From Xylanivirga thermophila (lineage in GTDB: Bacteria > Bacillota > Clostridia > Caldicoprobacterales > Xylanivirgaceae), in contig NZ_RXHQ01000008.1 of assembly GCF_004138105.1 (NCBI RefSeq), forward strand, positions 43,699 to 107,698: a DNA stretch of 64,000 bases, written 5' to 3'. Below, piece by piece: positions 56,555 through 64,000 of this stretch (position 1 is its first letter; every line of letters begins with the position of its first letter). The translations under genes and the position numbers were made by a program. Under the pieces are notes generated by a model. It had not been told where the DNA came from. It saw only the letters and a program-made list of their open reading frames with translations, and did not search any database.

Positions 56555-58780
56555 TTACATATTCTCATGGAATGTTCTTTTTATAACCTCAAGCTGCTGT
56601 TCCCTTGTAAGTCTGTTAAAGTTTACAGCATATCCTGAAACTCTAATTGTCAGTGTAGGATATTTCTCCGGATTATTCATTGCATCAATAAGCATTTCCC
56701 TATCCATTACATTCACGTTCAAATGATGGGCTCCTTGAGAAAAGTATCCATCCAATATGGCACATAGATTATCTTCCCTATTGATCTCATCCTTGCCTAA
56801 CGCATCTGGTACAATTGAAAATGTATTTGAAATACCATCTTCACATACATTACAATAAGGCAGCTTAGCTACGGAGTTTAAGGATGCAAGTGCACCACTC
56901 TCATCCCTGCCATGCATTGGATTGGCACCAGGTGCAAATGGTTCTCCCGCCTTCCTACCATCTGGCGTTGAGCCTGTCTTTTTACCATATACTACATTGG
57001 ATGTAATGGTCAGAACAGATAGAGTATGCTTAGCACCTCTGTATGTCCCATGCTTTCTAAGCTCAGCTATAAATCGCTTTAATATTTCAACTGCTATATC
57101 ATCTACCCTGTCATCATCATTACCATATTTAGGGAAATCGCCCTCGATCTCAAAATCTACTGCTATCCCATTCTCCCTTACGGGCCTAACCTTTGCATAT
57201 TTGATAGCACTCAGTGAATCTGCAACTACGGACAGTCCTGCCACTCCAAATGCCATAGATCTCTTAACATGTGTATCATGGAGTGCCATAAGACCAGCTT
57301 CATAAGCATATTTATCATGCATATAATGTATAACATTCATGGTATTTACATATAGTTCGGCTATATTTTCTAGGACTTTAAAATAATTTTTACATACCTT
57401 GTCATAATCCAATTCATTATCTTCTATCTTTTCAATGCCCGGTATTACCAATATTCCCCTTTTTTCATCCACGCCACCGTTTATGGCATACAACAGTGCC
57501 TTTGCCAGATTGCATCTTGCACCGAAGAATTGCATCTGCTTGCCCATCTCCATGGCCGATACACAGCAAGCAATCCCATAATCGTCACCATATATAGGCC
57601 TCATGACCTCATCATTTTCATATTGTATGGAATCACTCATTATGGACATCTTTGCACAATACTTTTTGAAGTTTTCAGGAAGCCTTTCGGACCATAATAC
57701 CGTCATGTTGGGTTCAGGCCCTGGACCTAGATTATTCAATGTATGGAGAAATCTAAATGAATTTTTGGTTACAAGGGTACGCCCATCTTCTCCCATTCCT
57801 CCTATGGCCTCTGTAACCCAGTTAGGATCCCCTGCAAACAATTCGTTATATTCAGGTGTCCTAAGCTGCCTTACCAACCTGAGCTTAATTACAAACTGGT
57901 CTATCAGCTCTTGTGCCCCAACTTCAGTTATAATGCCATTTTTTATATCCCGCTGTATATATATATCTATAAAGGTGCTTGTCCTACCTAAAGACATAGC
58001 AGCTCCATTATTCTCCTTTACCCCTGCGAGATACCCAAAATATAAAAACTGCACGGCTTCCTTTGCATCCTTTGCAGGCCGTGATATATCAAAGCCGTAG
58101 GCATTAGCCATATTCTCCATTTTTACCAATGCCCTTATTTGATCAGATACCTCTTCTCTTAATCTTATCAATTCATCATCCATGAATCCTTTTAATTTCT
58201 TAAGGTCTTGCTTTTTTTGGGCTATCAAAAACTCTATACCATAGAGTGGGATCCTTCTAAAATCCCCTATTATTCTACCCCTGCCATATCCATCTGGAAG
58301 TCCAGTCAGTAATCCAACGCTTCTTGCTGTCCTCATATCTTCGGTATATGCATCAAAAACTCCCTGATTATGTGTCTTTCTATATTCATTAAATATCTTA
58401 TCCTTTTCCTCATCAAGCTCATATCCATAGGCCTTCAATTCAGATTTTACCATCCTTATTCCACCGAATGGATTAATAGTCCTTTTAAGTGGTGCATCTG
58501 ATTGTAAACCTACTACAACTTCATTATCCCTATCTATATAACCAGGCTTAAAGCTATCAATACCGGAAACAGTATCTGTATCAATATCTAATACGCCTTT
58601 TTTTAATTCTTCCTTAAGCAGATCATTGCAAATATCCCATACCTTCTGAGTCCGAACAGTAGGACCTTCTAGAAAACTATGATCACCATGATAAGGCTCA
58701 TAATTTCTTTGGATAAAGTCCCTTACATCTATTTCATCATTCCAATTTCCTGCATTGAATCCTGTCCATTCTTTTCGCAT
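56555..58780 (-). CDS. pflB: Pyruvate formate-lyase (formate C-acetyltransferase)
   Basis: 741 residues. Splits pyruvate and CoA into acetyl-CoA and formate without oxygen. The catalytic cysteine pair is in [11 protein letters not shown] and the radical glycine in [13 protein letters not shown] (about G716, 25 from the end). Start [18 protein letters not shown] has AAGGAGG 7 bases upstream. The open frame runs 49 codons further back, but that stretch is the ZTP riboswitch, so the extension is not coding. The link to folate status fits, as formate enters one-carbon metabolism. Confidence 0.96.
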   Translation of the reverse strand: MRKEWTGFNAGNWNDEIDVRDFIQRNYEPYHGDHSFLEGPTVRTQKVWDICNDLLKEELKKGVLDIDTDTVSGIDSFKPGYIDRDNEVVVGLQSDAPLKRTINPFGGIRMVKSELKAYGYELDEEKDKIFNEYRKTHNQGVFDAYTEDMRTARSVGLLTGLPDGYGRGRIIGDFRRIPLYGIEFLIAQKKQDLKKLKGFMDDELIRLREEVSDQIRALVKMENMANAYGFDISRPAKDAKEAVQFLYFGYLAGVKENNGAAMSLGRTSTFIDIYIQRDIKNGIITEVGAQELIDQFVIKLRLVRQLRTPEYNELFAGDPNWVTEAIGGMGEDGRTLVTKNSFRFLHTLNNLGPGPEPNMTVLWSERLPENFKKYCAKMSIMSDSIQYENDEVMRPIYGDDYGIACCVSAMEMGKQMQFFGARCNLAKALLYAINGGVDEKRGILVIPGIEKIEDNELDYDKVCKNYFKVLENIAELYVNTMNVIHYMHDKYAYEAGLMALHDTHVKRSMAFGVAGLSVVADSLSAIKYAKVRPVRENGIAVDFEIEGDFPKYGNDDDRVDDIAVEILKRFIAELRKHGTYRGAKHTLSVLTITSNVVYGKKTGSTPDGRKAGEPFAPGANPMHGRDESGALASLNSVAKLPYCNVCEDGISNTFSIVPDALGKDEINREDNLCAILDGYFSQGAHHLNVNVMDREMLIDAMNNPEKYPTLTIRVSGYAVNFNRLTREQQLEVIKRTFHENM

Positions 58781-58787
58781 AAAAAAA

Positions 58788-58838
58788 CCTCCTTGACTTT
58801 TTTCGTCCAGAAGGCCAAAAATACATATGCCGTCTGGA
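58788..58838 (-). promoter_or_regulatory. Expression platform of the ZTP riboswitch at the pflB start
   Basis: Two exclusive hairpins can form. One pairs UCCAGA-GGC with GCC-UCUGGA (58805-58838). The other pairs CCUUCUGGAC with GUCAAGGAGG, thereby burying the pflB ribosome binding site. No strong U run follows, so control of translation seems more likely than of termination. Confidence 0.5.
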
Positions 58839-58841
58839 CTT

Positions 58842-58918
58842 ATCGCCCAGGCGGTCGGCTTATCGTAAGAATCACACTCCATATGGTTAATTCCATTTCC
58901 GCCAGTCATGTGATCTTC
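58842..58918 (-). ncRNA. ZTP riboswitch (pfl RNA motif)
   Basis: Minus-strand RNA carries CAUGACUGGCGGAAAUGG, then AACCAUAUGGAGUGUGA and, after a short linker, CCGACCGCCUGGGCGAUA. These are the two conserved halves of the pfl motif, which binds the purine intermediate ZTP/ZMP when 10-formyl-folate is short. The motif is named for its frequent place before pfl genes, as here. GGCGG of the first half and CCGCC of the second can form the expected pseudoknot. Confidence 0.85.
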
Positions 58919-58947
58919 TACAATCATAATAGCAAGCCATTAGATTT

Positions 58948-58974
58948 TTGTCAATAAAATTTTTATGGTATAAT
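58948..58974 (+). promoter_or_regulatory. Promoter of the YaiI/YqxD gene
   Basis: TTGTCA (58948-58953) and a perfect TATAAT (58969-58974), 15 bases apart, which is a short spacer. They lie just before a GAGGTGAT ribosome binding site and the ATG at 58991, so the leader is nearly absent. Confidence 0.45.
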
Positions 58975-58990
58975 CATATGAGGTGATGTT

Positions 58991-59452
58991 ATGAAAATTT
59001 TTATAGATGGAGATGGTTGCCCAGTTGTTAATCTGACCATCAAAATAGCTAAATCATATGGCATAAAGGTAATTGTAGTTAAAGATATATCCCATGAATT
59101 ATGGGATGATTATGCTACTATTATAACCGTTGATCAATCTCCTGATAGTGCTGACTTCTATATTGCCAATAATATTACTAAAGGAGATATTGTAGTTACT
59201 CAGGATTATGGACTTTCTGCAATGGTCCTTGCTAAAGAGGCCCTATGTATAACCCAAAATGGACTCGTAATTTCTCCAAAAAATATAGATCAGCTCCTAG
59301 GATATAGACATTTTAATCAAGAACTCAGAAGAAAGCATAAAAAATATACAAAAATTAAAAAAAGGAGCTCCCAATCAGATATGGAGTTTAAAAAAAATCT
59401 AAGCGCTTTGATTGAGACAAAATCTAAAGCATATAATCAAAAAAATAGGTAA
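58991..59452 (+). CDS. YaiI/YqxD family protein (UPF0178, DUF188)
   Basis: 153 residues of a PIN-like fold family. The start KIFIDGDGCPVVNLTIKIA, the block TVDQSPDSADFYIANNITKGDIVVTQDYGLSAM and GYRHFNQELRRKHKKYTK are diagnostic. The conserved aspartates look like a metal-dependent nuclease site, but no activity is established. Its 3' end overlaps the convergent phospholipase D-like gene by 29 bases. Confidence 0.92.
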   Translation: MKIFIDGDGCPVVNLTIKIAKSYGIKVIVVKDISHELWDDYATIITVDQSPDSADFYIANNITKGDIVVTQDYGLSAMVLAKEALCITQNGLVISPKNIDQLLGYRHFNQELRRKHKKYTKIKKRSSQSDMEFKKNLSALIETKSKAYNQKNR

Positions 59453-60857
59453 TAAAAGATACAATTTTTATAACAAAATGTTTTAAAAATGAGATCTCCT
59501 GTTCTTCTACTAGGGGATTATATATATATGAATAATCATTATCTAACATCAAGCTCCTATCAAAATCTTTTCCCATTTCTCTTTTCAAAACCCTAGCAAA
59601 ATCTTCACTATCTACAACAATCATAGTTTCAGTACTAAGATAGGTACTCCTAGAGTCAATGTTAAACGAACCTACAACGCTAATCCTATCATCAAATATA
59701 AAAGACTTGGCATGTATAGATCCCGGCCCTTGAAATTCATATACATTAATGCCAAAATCCACCATATCCTTTATATGCCTTATATGTCCTGAATATGCCG
59801 GTATATTTGGAGTAACAGCCTCAGAATTTGTCAATATATGCATTTTCTCAGGTATAATATTATTATAATTCAAATGCCTTAGCATAGACCTCGTAGGAAT
59901 AATATAAGGGCTTTGGATATATACGGATTTATCTGCTTCATTTATTAAATTAGTAATGGCATACCAACACCATGGATTTTTGTTAAAATGTTCAATAGGA
60001 TTATGTACCAATGTTATTTTCCTAGCAGATATGGACGCACCTATCCAATCAATTTTATTATGGAATATATCTGGGTTAGTGTTTTCTAATGCTTTTATAT
60101 ATTCATTTAAAACCTGTGCTTTTCTTTCAGCCCTCTTTTGCCGATAAACCGTCAACTTTTTTATCGGATACCTTAAAAACCTATGATTCCATACATCATC
60201 AAAGTACTTTTTTAAATGATAAATAACACTGCTCGGAAAATTATTTTCATCCGTATTTATAATAACTACATCCCTGTCATTGGTTATCTTTTTCCCATAC
60301 TCTTTTGGTGTAAAATACTTATCTCCTATATTTCTCCCGCCAATCATCGCAATATGATCATCCACTATAATAAATTTATCATGAAGCCTATTGTTCCATG
60401 TCCATGGACGCATTATGCTAAAAGGCTCATAGAACTTAAGTTCAATATTAGGATGTGCATAAAAAGCATATATGACATCCTTCAAATTTCCCCTCAGATT
60501 ATGAAATATCCCATCAAGGATAATACGCACTTGTACTCCCCTATCTGCAGCATCCAAAATACAGCCAAAGAATATATTAGCAGCCACTCCATCCTTTATA
60601 GTATGATAAGATATTTCCAAAGATTCTTTGGCATTTTCAATAAGATTAACTCTGGCAAGCCCTGCACTATAGCGCTCTTCTACTAAAACAATCCTATCAC
60701 TGCATACATCCTCTCCATAAAACATCTCGGAAGGATATATATCCCTGTATCTATTCTTCTTATGCCCATAAAACCCAAATATCAAAACGCCAAATATCAA
60801 TGCATATATCATATAATATTGCAAAATGGAATTCATTATCTTGTTTATTGATTTCAC
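59424..60857 (-). CDS. Phospholipase D-like membrane protein (cardiolipin synthase-related)
   Basis: 477 residues. One N-terminal membrane segment (QYYMIYALIFGVLIFGFYG, about 13-31), then two phospholipase D domains with HKD motifs HDKFIIVDDHIAMIGGRN and HAKSFIFDDRISVVGSFN. The layout is that of ClsC/YmdC-type synthases rather than the two-membrane-segment Cls at 27783. It may make cardiolipin from other donors or act as a phosphatidyltransferase. Start GTG at 60857 with GGGGTGG upstream. Confidence 0.83.
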   Translation of the reverse strand: MKSINKIMNSILQYYMIYALIFGVLIFGFYGHKKNRYRDIYPSEMFYGEDVCSDRIVLVEERYSAGLARVNLIENAKESLEISYHTIKDGVAANIFFGCILDAADRGVQVRIILDGIFHNLRGNLKDVIYAFYAHPNIELKFYEPFSIMRPWTWNNRLHDKFIIVDDHIAMIGGRNIGDKYFTPKEYGKKITNDRDVVIINTDENNFPSSVIYHLKKYFDDVWNHRFLRYPIKKLTVYRQKRAERKAQVLNEYIKALENTNPDIFHNKIDWIGASISARKITLVHNPIEHFNKNPWCWYAITNLINEADKSVYIQSPYIIPTRSMLRHLNYNNIIPEKMHILTNSEAVTPNIPAYSGHIRHIKDMVDFGINVYEFQGPGSIHAKSFIFDDRISVVGSFNIDSRSTYLSTETMIVVDSEDFARVLKREMGKDFDRSLMLDNDYSYIYNPLVEEQEISFLKHFVIKIVSFITYFFDYML

Positions 60858-61037
60858 TCAAACCACCCCAGCATCTGTCTAACAACTATCATTATATAAA
60901 TAAACAGATTTACCAGTAACAAAACCCCTTATATATATCCAAATATAACTAAAAATCCAAATCAAACACTATTGACGTTTTATAAAAAAACATTAAAATA
61001 TTATTTTGTAATACTCAATATAAAAGGGATGATGACA

Positions 61038-61919
61038 ATGAAGAAGTTTGAAATACCTTTTAATTTCGATATGGATCTGTTACGCTTTTTAGATGATAAT
61101 ATAGATAAAAATTGGATAGAGTTTATCTATATACCCCCTTTTAAGGAAGATGGAATAAATGCTAGAAGCCATGTAGAAAATGTAGAAGTAAGGGGGCAGC
61201 TATATAAAGTGCCTGAAACAAGGAACGAGTATACAAAATATCTAGAAGAGATACAAAAAAGTGGCTATAATATTGCCGTATTATTGCAAGAGCCTACCTT
61301 AGTACTAAGCCAAAAACTAGACTATTATTTTAAACTGGGTATAGATAATTTCATAGTCAATAACGATCAACTTGCATTGGATATAAAAAATAAAAATCCA
61401 AATTGTAATATCATCGCCTCTATAACTAAGACCCTCAGTGCAGATGATATTGTCAAATCCGATTATTCAATGTATGATAAGATCGTACTGCATTTTCCTT
61501 TTAATAGAGCACTATGTCGGTTAAGTGAGCTGCCAAAAAAATACAACTATGTAATGCTTGCAAACTCCTATTGTGCCTATAATTGCATAGAAGCTAAAAA
61601 ACATTGGTTTAGTACTAGGGAAACAGTAGCAAATGTAAATTGTATCAAGCATTTTAATAAGGATAAACTTGTATATATACCACCGGAGTATATACATCTT
61701 TTTGAACCTTATGTATCAAATTTTAAACTCCAGGGAAGGGAATATCCTACAGATATATTAGCTGATGAGATATACTATTATTATAAAGGGCTGCATAATC
61801 CCATGGCGGGAGTTATCTATAACAGACTAAGTCCTTTTAATGCAGAAAGCTATTTTAATAAGGCCAAGGATTTAAGCTTTGTTACAAGTAATGTTAAAGG
61901 CATGAAGTTCTCCGCTTAA
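61038..61919 (+). CDS. Peptidase U32-like TIM-barrel protein (uncertain)
   Basis: 293 residues. I do not recognise a named family with certainty. Alternating beta strands and helices, IIASITKTLSADDI, YDKIVLHFPFNRAL, a cysteine pair in NSYCAYNC and a segment NFKLQGREYPTDIL recall the U32/UbiU-V fold, where a similar F-K-I-x-G-R motif and cysteines bind an iron-sulfur cluster. Such proteins modify tRNA or help hydroxylate cofactors. No protease residues are apparent. The open frame begins at 60972, but AAAGGG precedes the ATG at 61038. It stands alone with its own terminator. Confidence 0.45.
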   Translation: MKKFEIPFNFDMDLLRFLDDNIDKNWIEFIYIPPFKEDGINARSHVENVEVRGQLYKVPETRNEYTKYLEEIQKSGYNIAVLLQEPTLVLSQKLDYYFKLGIDNFIVNNDQLALDIKNKNPNCNIIASITKTLSADDIVKSDYSMYDKIVLHFPFNRALCRLSELPKKYNYVMLANSYCAYNCIEAKKHWFSTRETVANVNCIKHFNKDKLVYIPPEYIHLFEPYVSNFKLQGREYPTDILADEIYYYYKGLHNPMAGVIYNRLSPFNAESYFNKAKDLSFVTSNVKGMKFSA

Positions 61920-61940
61920 ATTCAGTATTGTTTTCCATAC

Positions 61941-61984
61941 AAGCATGAAATGGGGATATTTTCATCCTTTTTCATGCTTTTTTA
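61941..61984 (+). terminator. Terminator after the U32-like gene
   Basis: AAGCATGAAA pairs with TTTCATGCTT around a 19-base loop that can itself pair partly, followed by a run of T. Confidence 0.75.
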
Positions 61985-62077
61985 AACTTCTTTATATATT
62001 AATATCTAAAGCCATATTAGAGTTCTATTTTTAGAGTATAATACAGATATAATTAGTATATAAATTTCTAAAAGGAG

Positions 62078-63097
62078 ATGAGCACAATAGACAAAGTGTA
62101 TATTGAAAAAACAATATTACATATTTTAGATAGTTCACTAGGAGTACCTATTTTATCCGAAGAAGAACACCCCTATGATGAAAATATAATAGATTTTATG
62201 GAAGGGCATATCGAAAAGGCATTCAAGGATATAAATGCTAAAAAGGCCTTTTTTGATGTTGGGAAAAATACAGTGCAAGATCTATGTATGGATATTTCAA
62301 ATGACAATACTACATTTATAGAAAAAACTAAAGAATTTGCCCAACTTATGTATAATATAATGAATGAAAATATAACCATACCCCCTTGTGACCTAGTTTG
62401 TTCACTTTTTAATGGAGATGGTAAAAAATACTTAGGCTTCTTTATATTAAATTATAAATCTTCCTATATACACTATGTAGAAGAAACCCAAAATAAAAGA
62501 ATTAATAAGGTGATAAAGCAAAGAACAACTCTGCCAAATGAAAATCAAAAAATAGATGAGTTTATAATAATAGATTTGGAAGACTATTCAATATTGCTAA
62601 AAGAAAAAAAACACGAAATTAGTGGGCAAAAGGAATACTATATCTCTAAATATTTACTGAAATCAAAAGATACATTATCAGATAAGGAAAAGGTAAATAT
62701 AGTGGCTAAAGTTTCAAAAAAAATAGTACAGGATTATTATGAAGATGATATAACAAAAATGGCAGAAATAAAAAATGCCATGGTTCAAAGTATTGAAAAA
62801 ACCGATACCATAGATATAGATCATATAAAAAGAGAGGCGTTCACAAAAAATCTAGAATTACAAGATATATATGAAGAGGAGATAAAAAAAAGAGGCTTGA
62901 CAGAAAAAACTATAGAAGTAAATGAGGATTTGAATAAAAAAATTCCCAGAACTCAAAAATTAGTGACAGATGACGGCATAGAAATAAAAATTCCCGTGTC
63001 TTATCTAACTAATGATAATAAAATAGAATTTGTGAACAATACTGATGGAACCATATCCATCCTTCTTAAAAGTATTAGAAACATAAAAAGCAAATAA
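62078..63097 (+). CDS. Nucleoid-associated protein (YejK/NdpA family)
   Basis: 339 residues similar to the PF04245 family: YIEKTILHILDSSLGVPILSEEE at the start, YLGFFILNYKSSYIHYVEE and FIIIDLEDYSILLKEKK in the core, and YYISKYLLKSKDTLSDKEK. The family binds DNA and is often found in accessory regions; its role is unclear. The only ATG that fits lies directly against AAAGGAG with no spacer; an AUA at 62087 would be ideally spaced and a GTG at 62096 is too far. So the true start is uncertain by up to six codons. Confidence 0.75.
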   Translation: MSTIDKVYIEKTILHILDSSLGVPILSEEEHPYDENIIDFMEGHIEKAFKDINAKKAFFDVGKNTVQDLCMDISNDNTTFIEKTKEFAQLMYNIMNENITIPPCDLVCSLFNGDGKKYLGFFILNYKSSYIHYVEETQNKRINKVIKQRTTLPNENQKIDEFIIIDLEDYSILLKEKKHEISGQKEYYISKYLLKSKDTLSDKEKVNIVAKVSKKIVQDYYEDDITKMAEIKNAMVQSIEKTDTIDIDHIKREAFTKNLELQDIYEEEIKKRGLTEKTIEVNEDLNKKIPRTQKLVTDDGIEIKIPVSYLTNDNKIEFVNNTDGTISILLKSIRNIKSK

Positions 63098-63209
63098 AAT
63101 AAATGAAAAGGCTGTGTAAACACTTTTATAAAAAAAAAGACACAAGAGTATTTATGCAGCCAAATATCCCCATTATATGTTAGCTTTTTATTGTATTACA
63201 AATAAACAA

Positions 63210-63584
63210 TTAAGAATTTAACATTTTTTCGTAAATAGCATTAAAAATAACATTACACTTACTCAATACTTCTTTAGGTGCCTTTTCTATAAATTCAAAT
63301 TGTCTTTCACTTAAATCCAATACTTTAATTTGATCCATTAGGATATCACCTTTAGTTTCAATATTGTATTCATCAAGATTTACTCTAGTAAAAAAAGTGC
63401 TAGTTGAATTTGTTATTGGAACTACTGTTACTATACCATTTAGTTCTTTTTGTGTAATAGGATCTGATATCACAAGTCCAGGTCTGTACCCTCTTTGTTC
63501 ATGTCCCTTAGAAGGAGAAAAATTAATTTTTATTATATCTCCAAACTCTAAATTATTGAAATTATTTTTATCTAATTCATTCAT
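63210..63584 (-). CDS. mazF: MazF/PemK-type toxin (mRNA interferase)
   Basis: 124 residues. EFGDIIKINFSPSKGHEQRGYRPGLVIS is the signature beta-barrel opening with the catalytic arginine, and VTVVPITNS with LMDQIKVLDLSERQ completes the fold. It cuts RNA at short sequences and is held in check by MazE, encoded 6 bases upstream. The start has only a poor ribosome binding site, so it is probably translated by coupling to mazE, a usual way of keeping toxin below antitoxin. Confidence 0.9.
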   Translation of the reverse strand: MNELDKNNFNNLEFGDIIKINFSPSKGHEQRGYRPGLVISDPITQKELNGIVTVVPITNSTSTFFTRVNLDEYNIETKGDILMDQIKVLDLSERQFEFIEKAPKEVLSKCNVIFNAIYEKMLNS

Positions 63585-63590
63585 ACTTTT

Positions 63591-63848
63591 TTACCACACT
63601 TCTTTCCCAACAGGATTGCCCCAGTCTATATCTAATTTTGGATTTAATTTTTCTCCCTTAGATTGTTCAGCTAAAAGTTCAAATTTCGTTTTTTCTTGTT
63701 TCTTTATTAATATTAATTTTTCTCCTTCTATATCAATTTTGAAACTTATATTTTCAAAATTGTTACTGTCTATATTTAATTCCTCTAATATTATCTTTGG
63801 TATACGAATAGCCGCACTATTACCCCATTTAGCTAAATTAATTTTCAT
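63591..63848 (-). CDS. mazE: MazE-type antitoxin (AbrB-like)
   Basis: 85 residues. N-terminal swapped-hairpin DNA-binding domain KINLAKWGNSAAIRIPKIILEEL (about 2-24), then an acidic, probably flexible tail LDIDWGNPVGKEVW that should fill the toxin groove. GAGGTGAT stands before the ATG at 63848; the longer reading from 63869 is rejected. It is likely to repress its own operon. The G+C content is lower than that of the neighbours, as often for mobile toxin-antitoxin pairs. Confidence 0.88.
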   Translation of the reverse strand: MKINLAKWGNSAAIRIPKIILEELNIDSNNFENISFKIDIEGEKLILIKKQEKTKFELLAEQSKGEKLNPKLDIDWGNPVGKEVW

Positions 63849-64000
63849 CCAGATCACCTCTTTTAACAAATTAGTAGGCTCTCGAAAACTCGAAGAGCTT
63901 AATCTTACTTTATTTCAAGGTTCGGCTTTTTAGCTTCACCCCTACTTTTTGATTAATATTCACTTTAAAATTTCCAATTCTACTTACCATTACTTCCCTT
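63849..64000. other. Window edge; possible end of another minus-strand gene
   Basis: Read on the minus strand from the edge, a frame stays open for 29 codons to a TAA at 63910-63912 (residues ending KVGVKLKSRTLK). It may be the C-terminus of a gene that begins outside, upstream of mazE. The stretch is too short to identify. Nothing else is seen. Confidence 0.25.

Larger units (their letters stand above)
4829..61812. repeat. Dispersed octamer GGCGGGAG, 26 copies
   Basis: Copies by start position. Reading GGCGGGAG on the plus strand: 9385, 20896, 22263, 28961, 35650, 40695, 49059, 52081, 61805. On the minus strand (seen as CTCCCGCC): 4829, 6887, 7239, 9685, 23577, 25950, 34179, 40859, 42197, 46386, 48865, 48956, 51083, 54254, 56396, 56944, 60334. 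Nineteen point along the gene they lie in, six against it and one is intergenic. Near copies with A in first place (AGCGGGAG) occur at 9833, 40878 and 48129. Found by eye, so a few could be missed. Confidence 0.85.

Noticed and set aside
58781..58927. A 49-codon N-terminal extension of pflB in the open frame
   Set aside because: The bases are the ZTP riboswitch, and AAGGAGG sits right before the internal ATG that gives the standard PflB start.
4829..61812. The octamer as a by-product of Ala-Gly or Gly-Gly codons
   Set aside because: It occurs in all three frames, antisense and outside genes, while other Ala-Gly pairs in the window use GCA GGA (for example at 26961-26966).
63364..63933. A 189-codon plus-strand open frame over mazEF
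   Set aside because: It is the complement of two recognised genes with proper starts.

Overview
The window looks like chromosome of a low-GC, Gram-positive anaerobe of the Clostridia type. The base composition is AT-rich and almost every gene has a strong AGGAGG-like ribosome binding site. There are lipoproteins with lipoboxes, a pyruvate formate-lyase with its radical-SAM activase, an aldo/keto reductase with ferredoxin-like cysteine clusters, DegV, and two riboswitch classes (Mn2+/yybP-ykoY and ZTP/pfl). I cannot name the genus. I saw no rRNA, tRNA, CRISPR array, prophage or intact insertion sequence.

Layout. 1-6.4 kb: the 5' part of glycerol kinase (cut by the window edge), a cold-shock protein, DegV, and a MarR regulator followed by a heterodimeric ABC exporter. 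6.4-21.9 kb: a glycan-use island, nearly all on the minus strand. It holds a sulfatase, a GH95 alpha-L-fucosidase, a GH110-like alpha-galactosidase, an LplA/LplB/YtcP-type sugar importer without its own ATPase, an AraC-type membrane sensor-regulator broken by one in-frame stop, a GntR/LacI-type regulator, a GH4 alpha-galactosidase (MelA) and a divergent AraC activator. The three hydrolases lack signal peptides, so I infer import of a fucosylated, alpha-galactosylated, possibly sulfated oligosaccharide followed by breakdown inside the cell. 22-30 kb: housekeeping genes (RelA/SpoT-domain protein, D,D-carboxypeptidase, aldo/keto reductase, RpiB, RsuA-type pseudouridine synthase, RsmC-like methyltransferase, cardiolipin synthase, a CBM9-like protein). 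30-34 kb: an ABC exporter, a UxaC-family isomerase and a LacI regulator. 34-42.9 kb: a CorC/HlyC-type membrane protein, a DUF4358 lipoprotein, ComEC, a Gfo/Idh oxidoreductase and a P-type ATPase behind a Mn2+ riboswitch. 43-50.5 kb: GH31 glycosidase, DUF2804, a small membrane protein, a Cas4-like nuclease-XPD helicase fusion, and the UPF0210/ACT pair. 50.6-54.7 kb: a second MarR plus heterodimeric ABC exporter module. 54.9-64 kb: exonuclease III, pflA and pflB under a ZTP riboswitch, a YaiI/YqxD protein, a phospholipase D-like protein, a U32-like protein, a nucleoid-associated protein, and a MazEF toxin-antitoxin pair.

The most unusual signal is not a gene. The asymmetric GC-rich octamer GGCGGGAG occurs 26 times by my reading, where base composition predicts well under one. 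It lies in all three reading frames, antisense to genes and once between genes, and it mostly points along transcription. It behaves like a Chi-type, uptake-type or other chromosome-wide signal word that I cannot match to a described one. Other points of note are the Mn2+ riboswitch, which reassigns a 'calcium' ATPase to probable Mn2+ export; the ZTP riboswitch, whose platform can hide the pflB ribosome binding site; the in-frame stop in the sensor-regulator; and a strand-specific RNA hairpin after the sugar-binding-protein gene.
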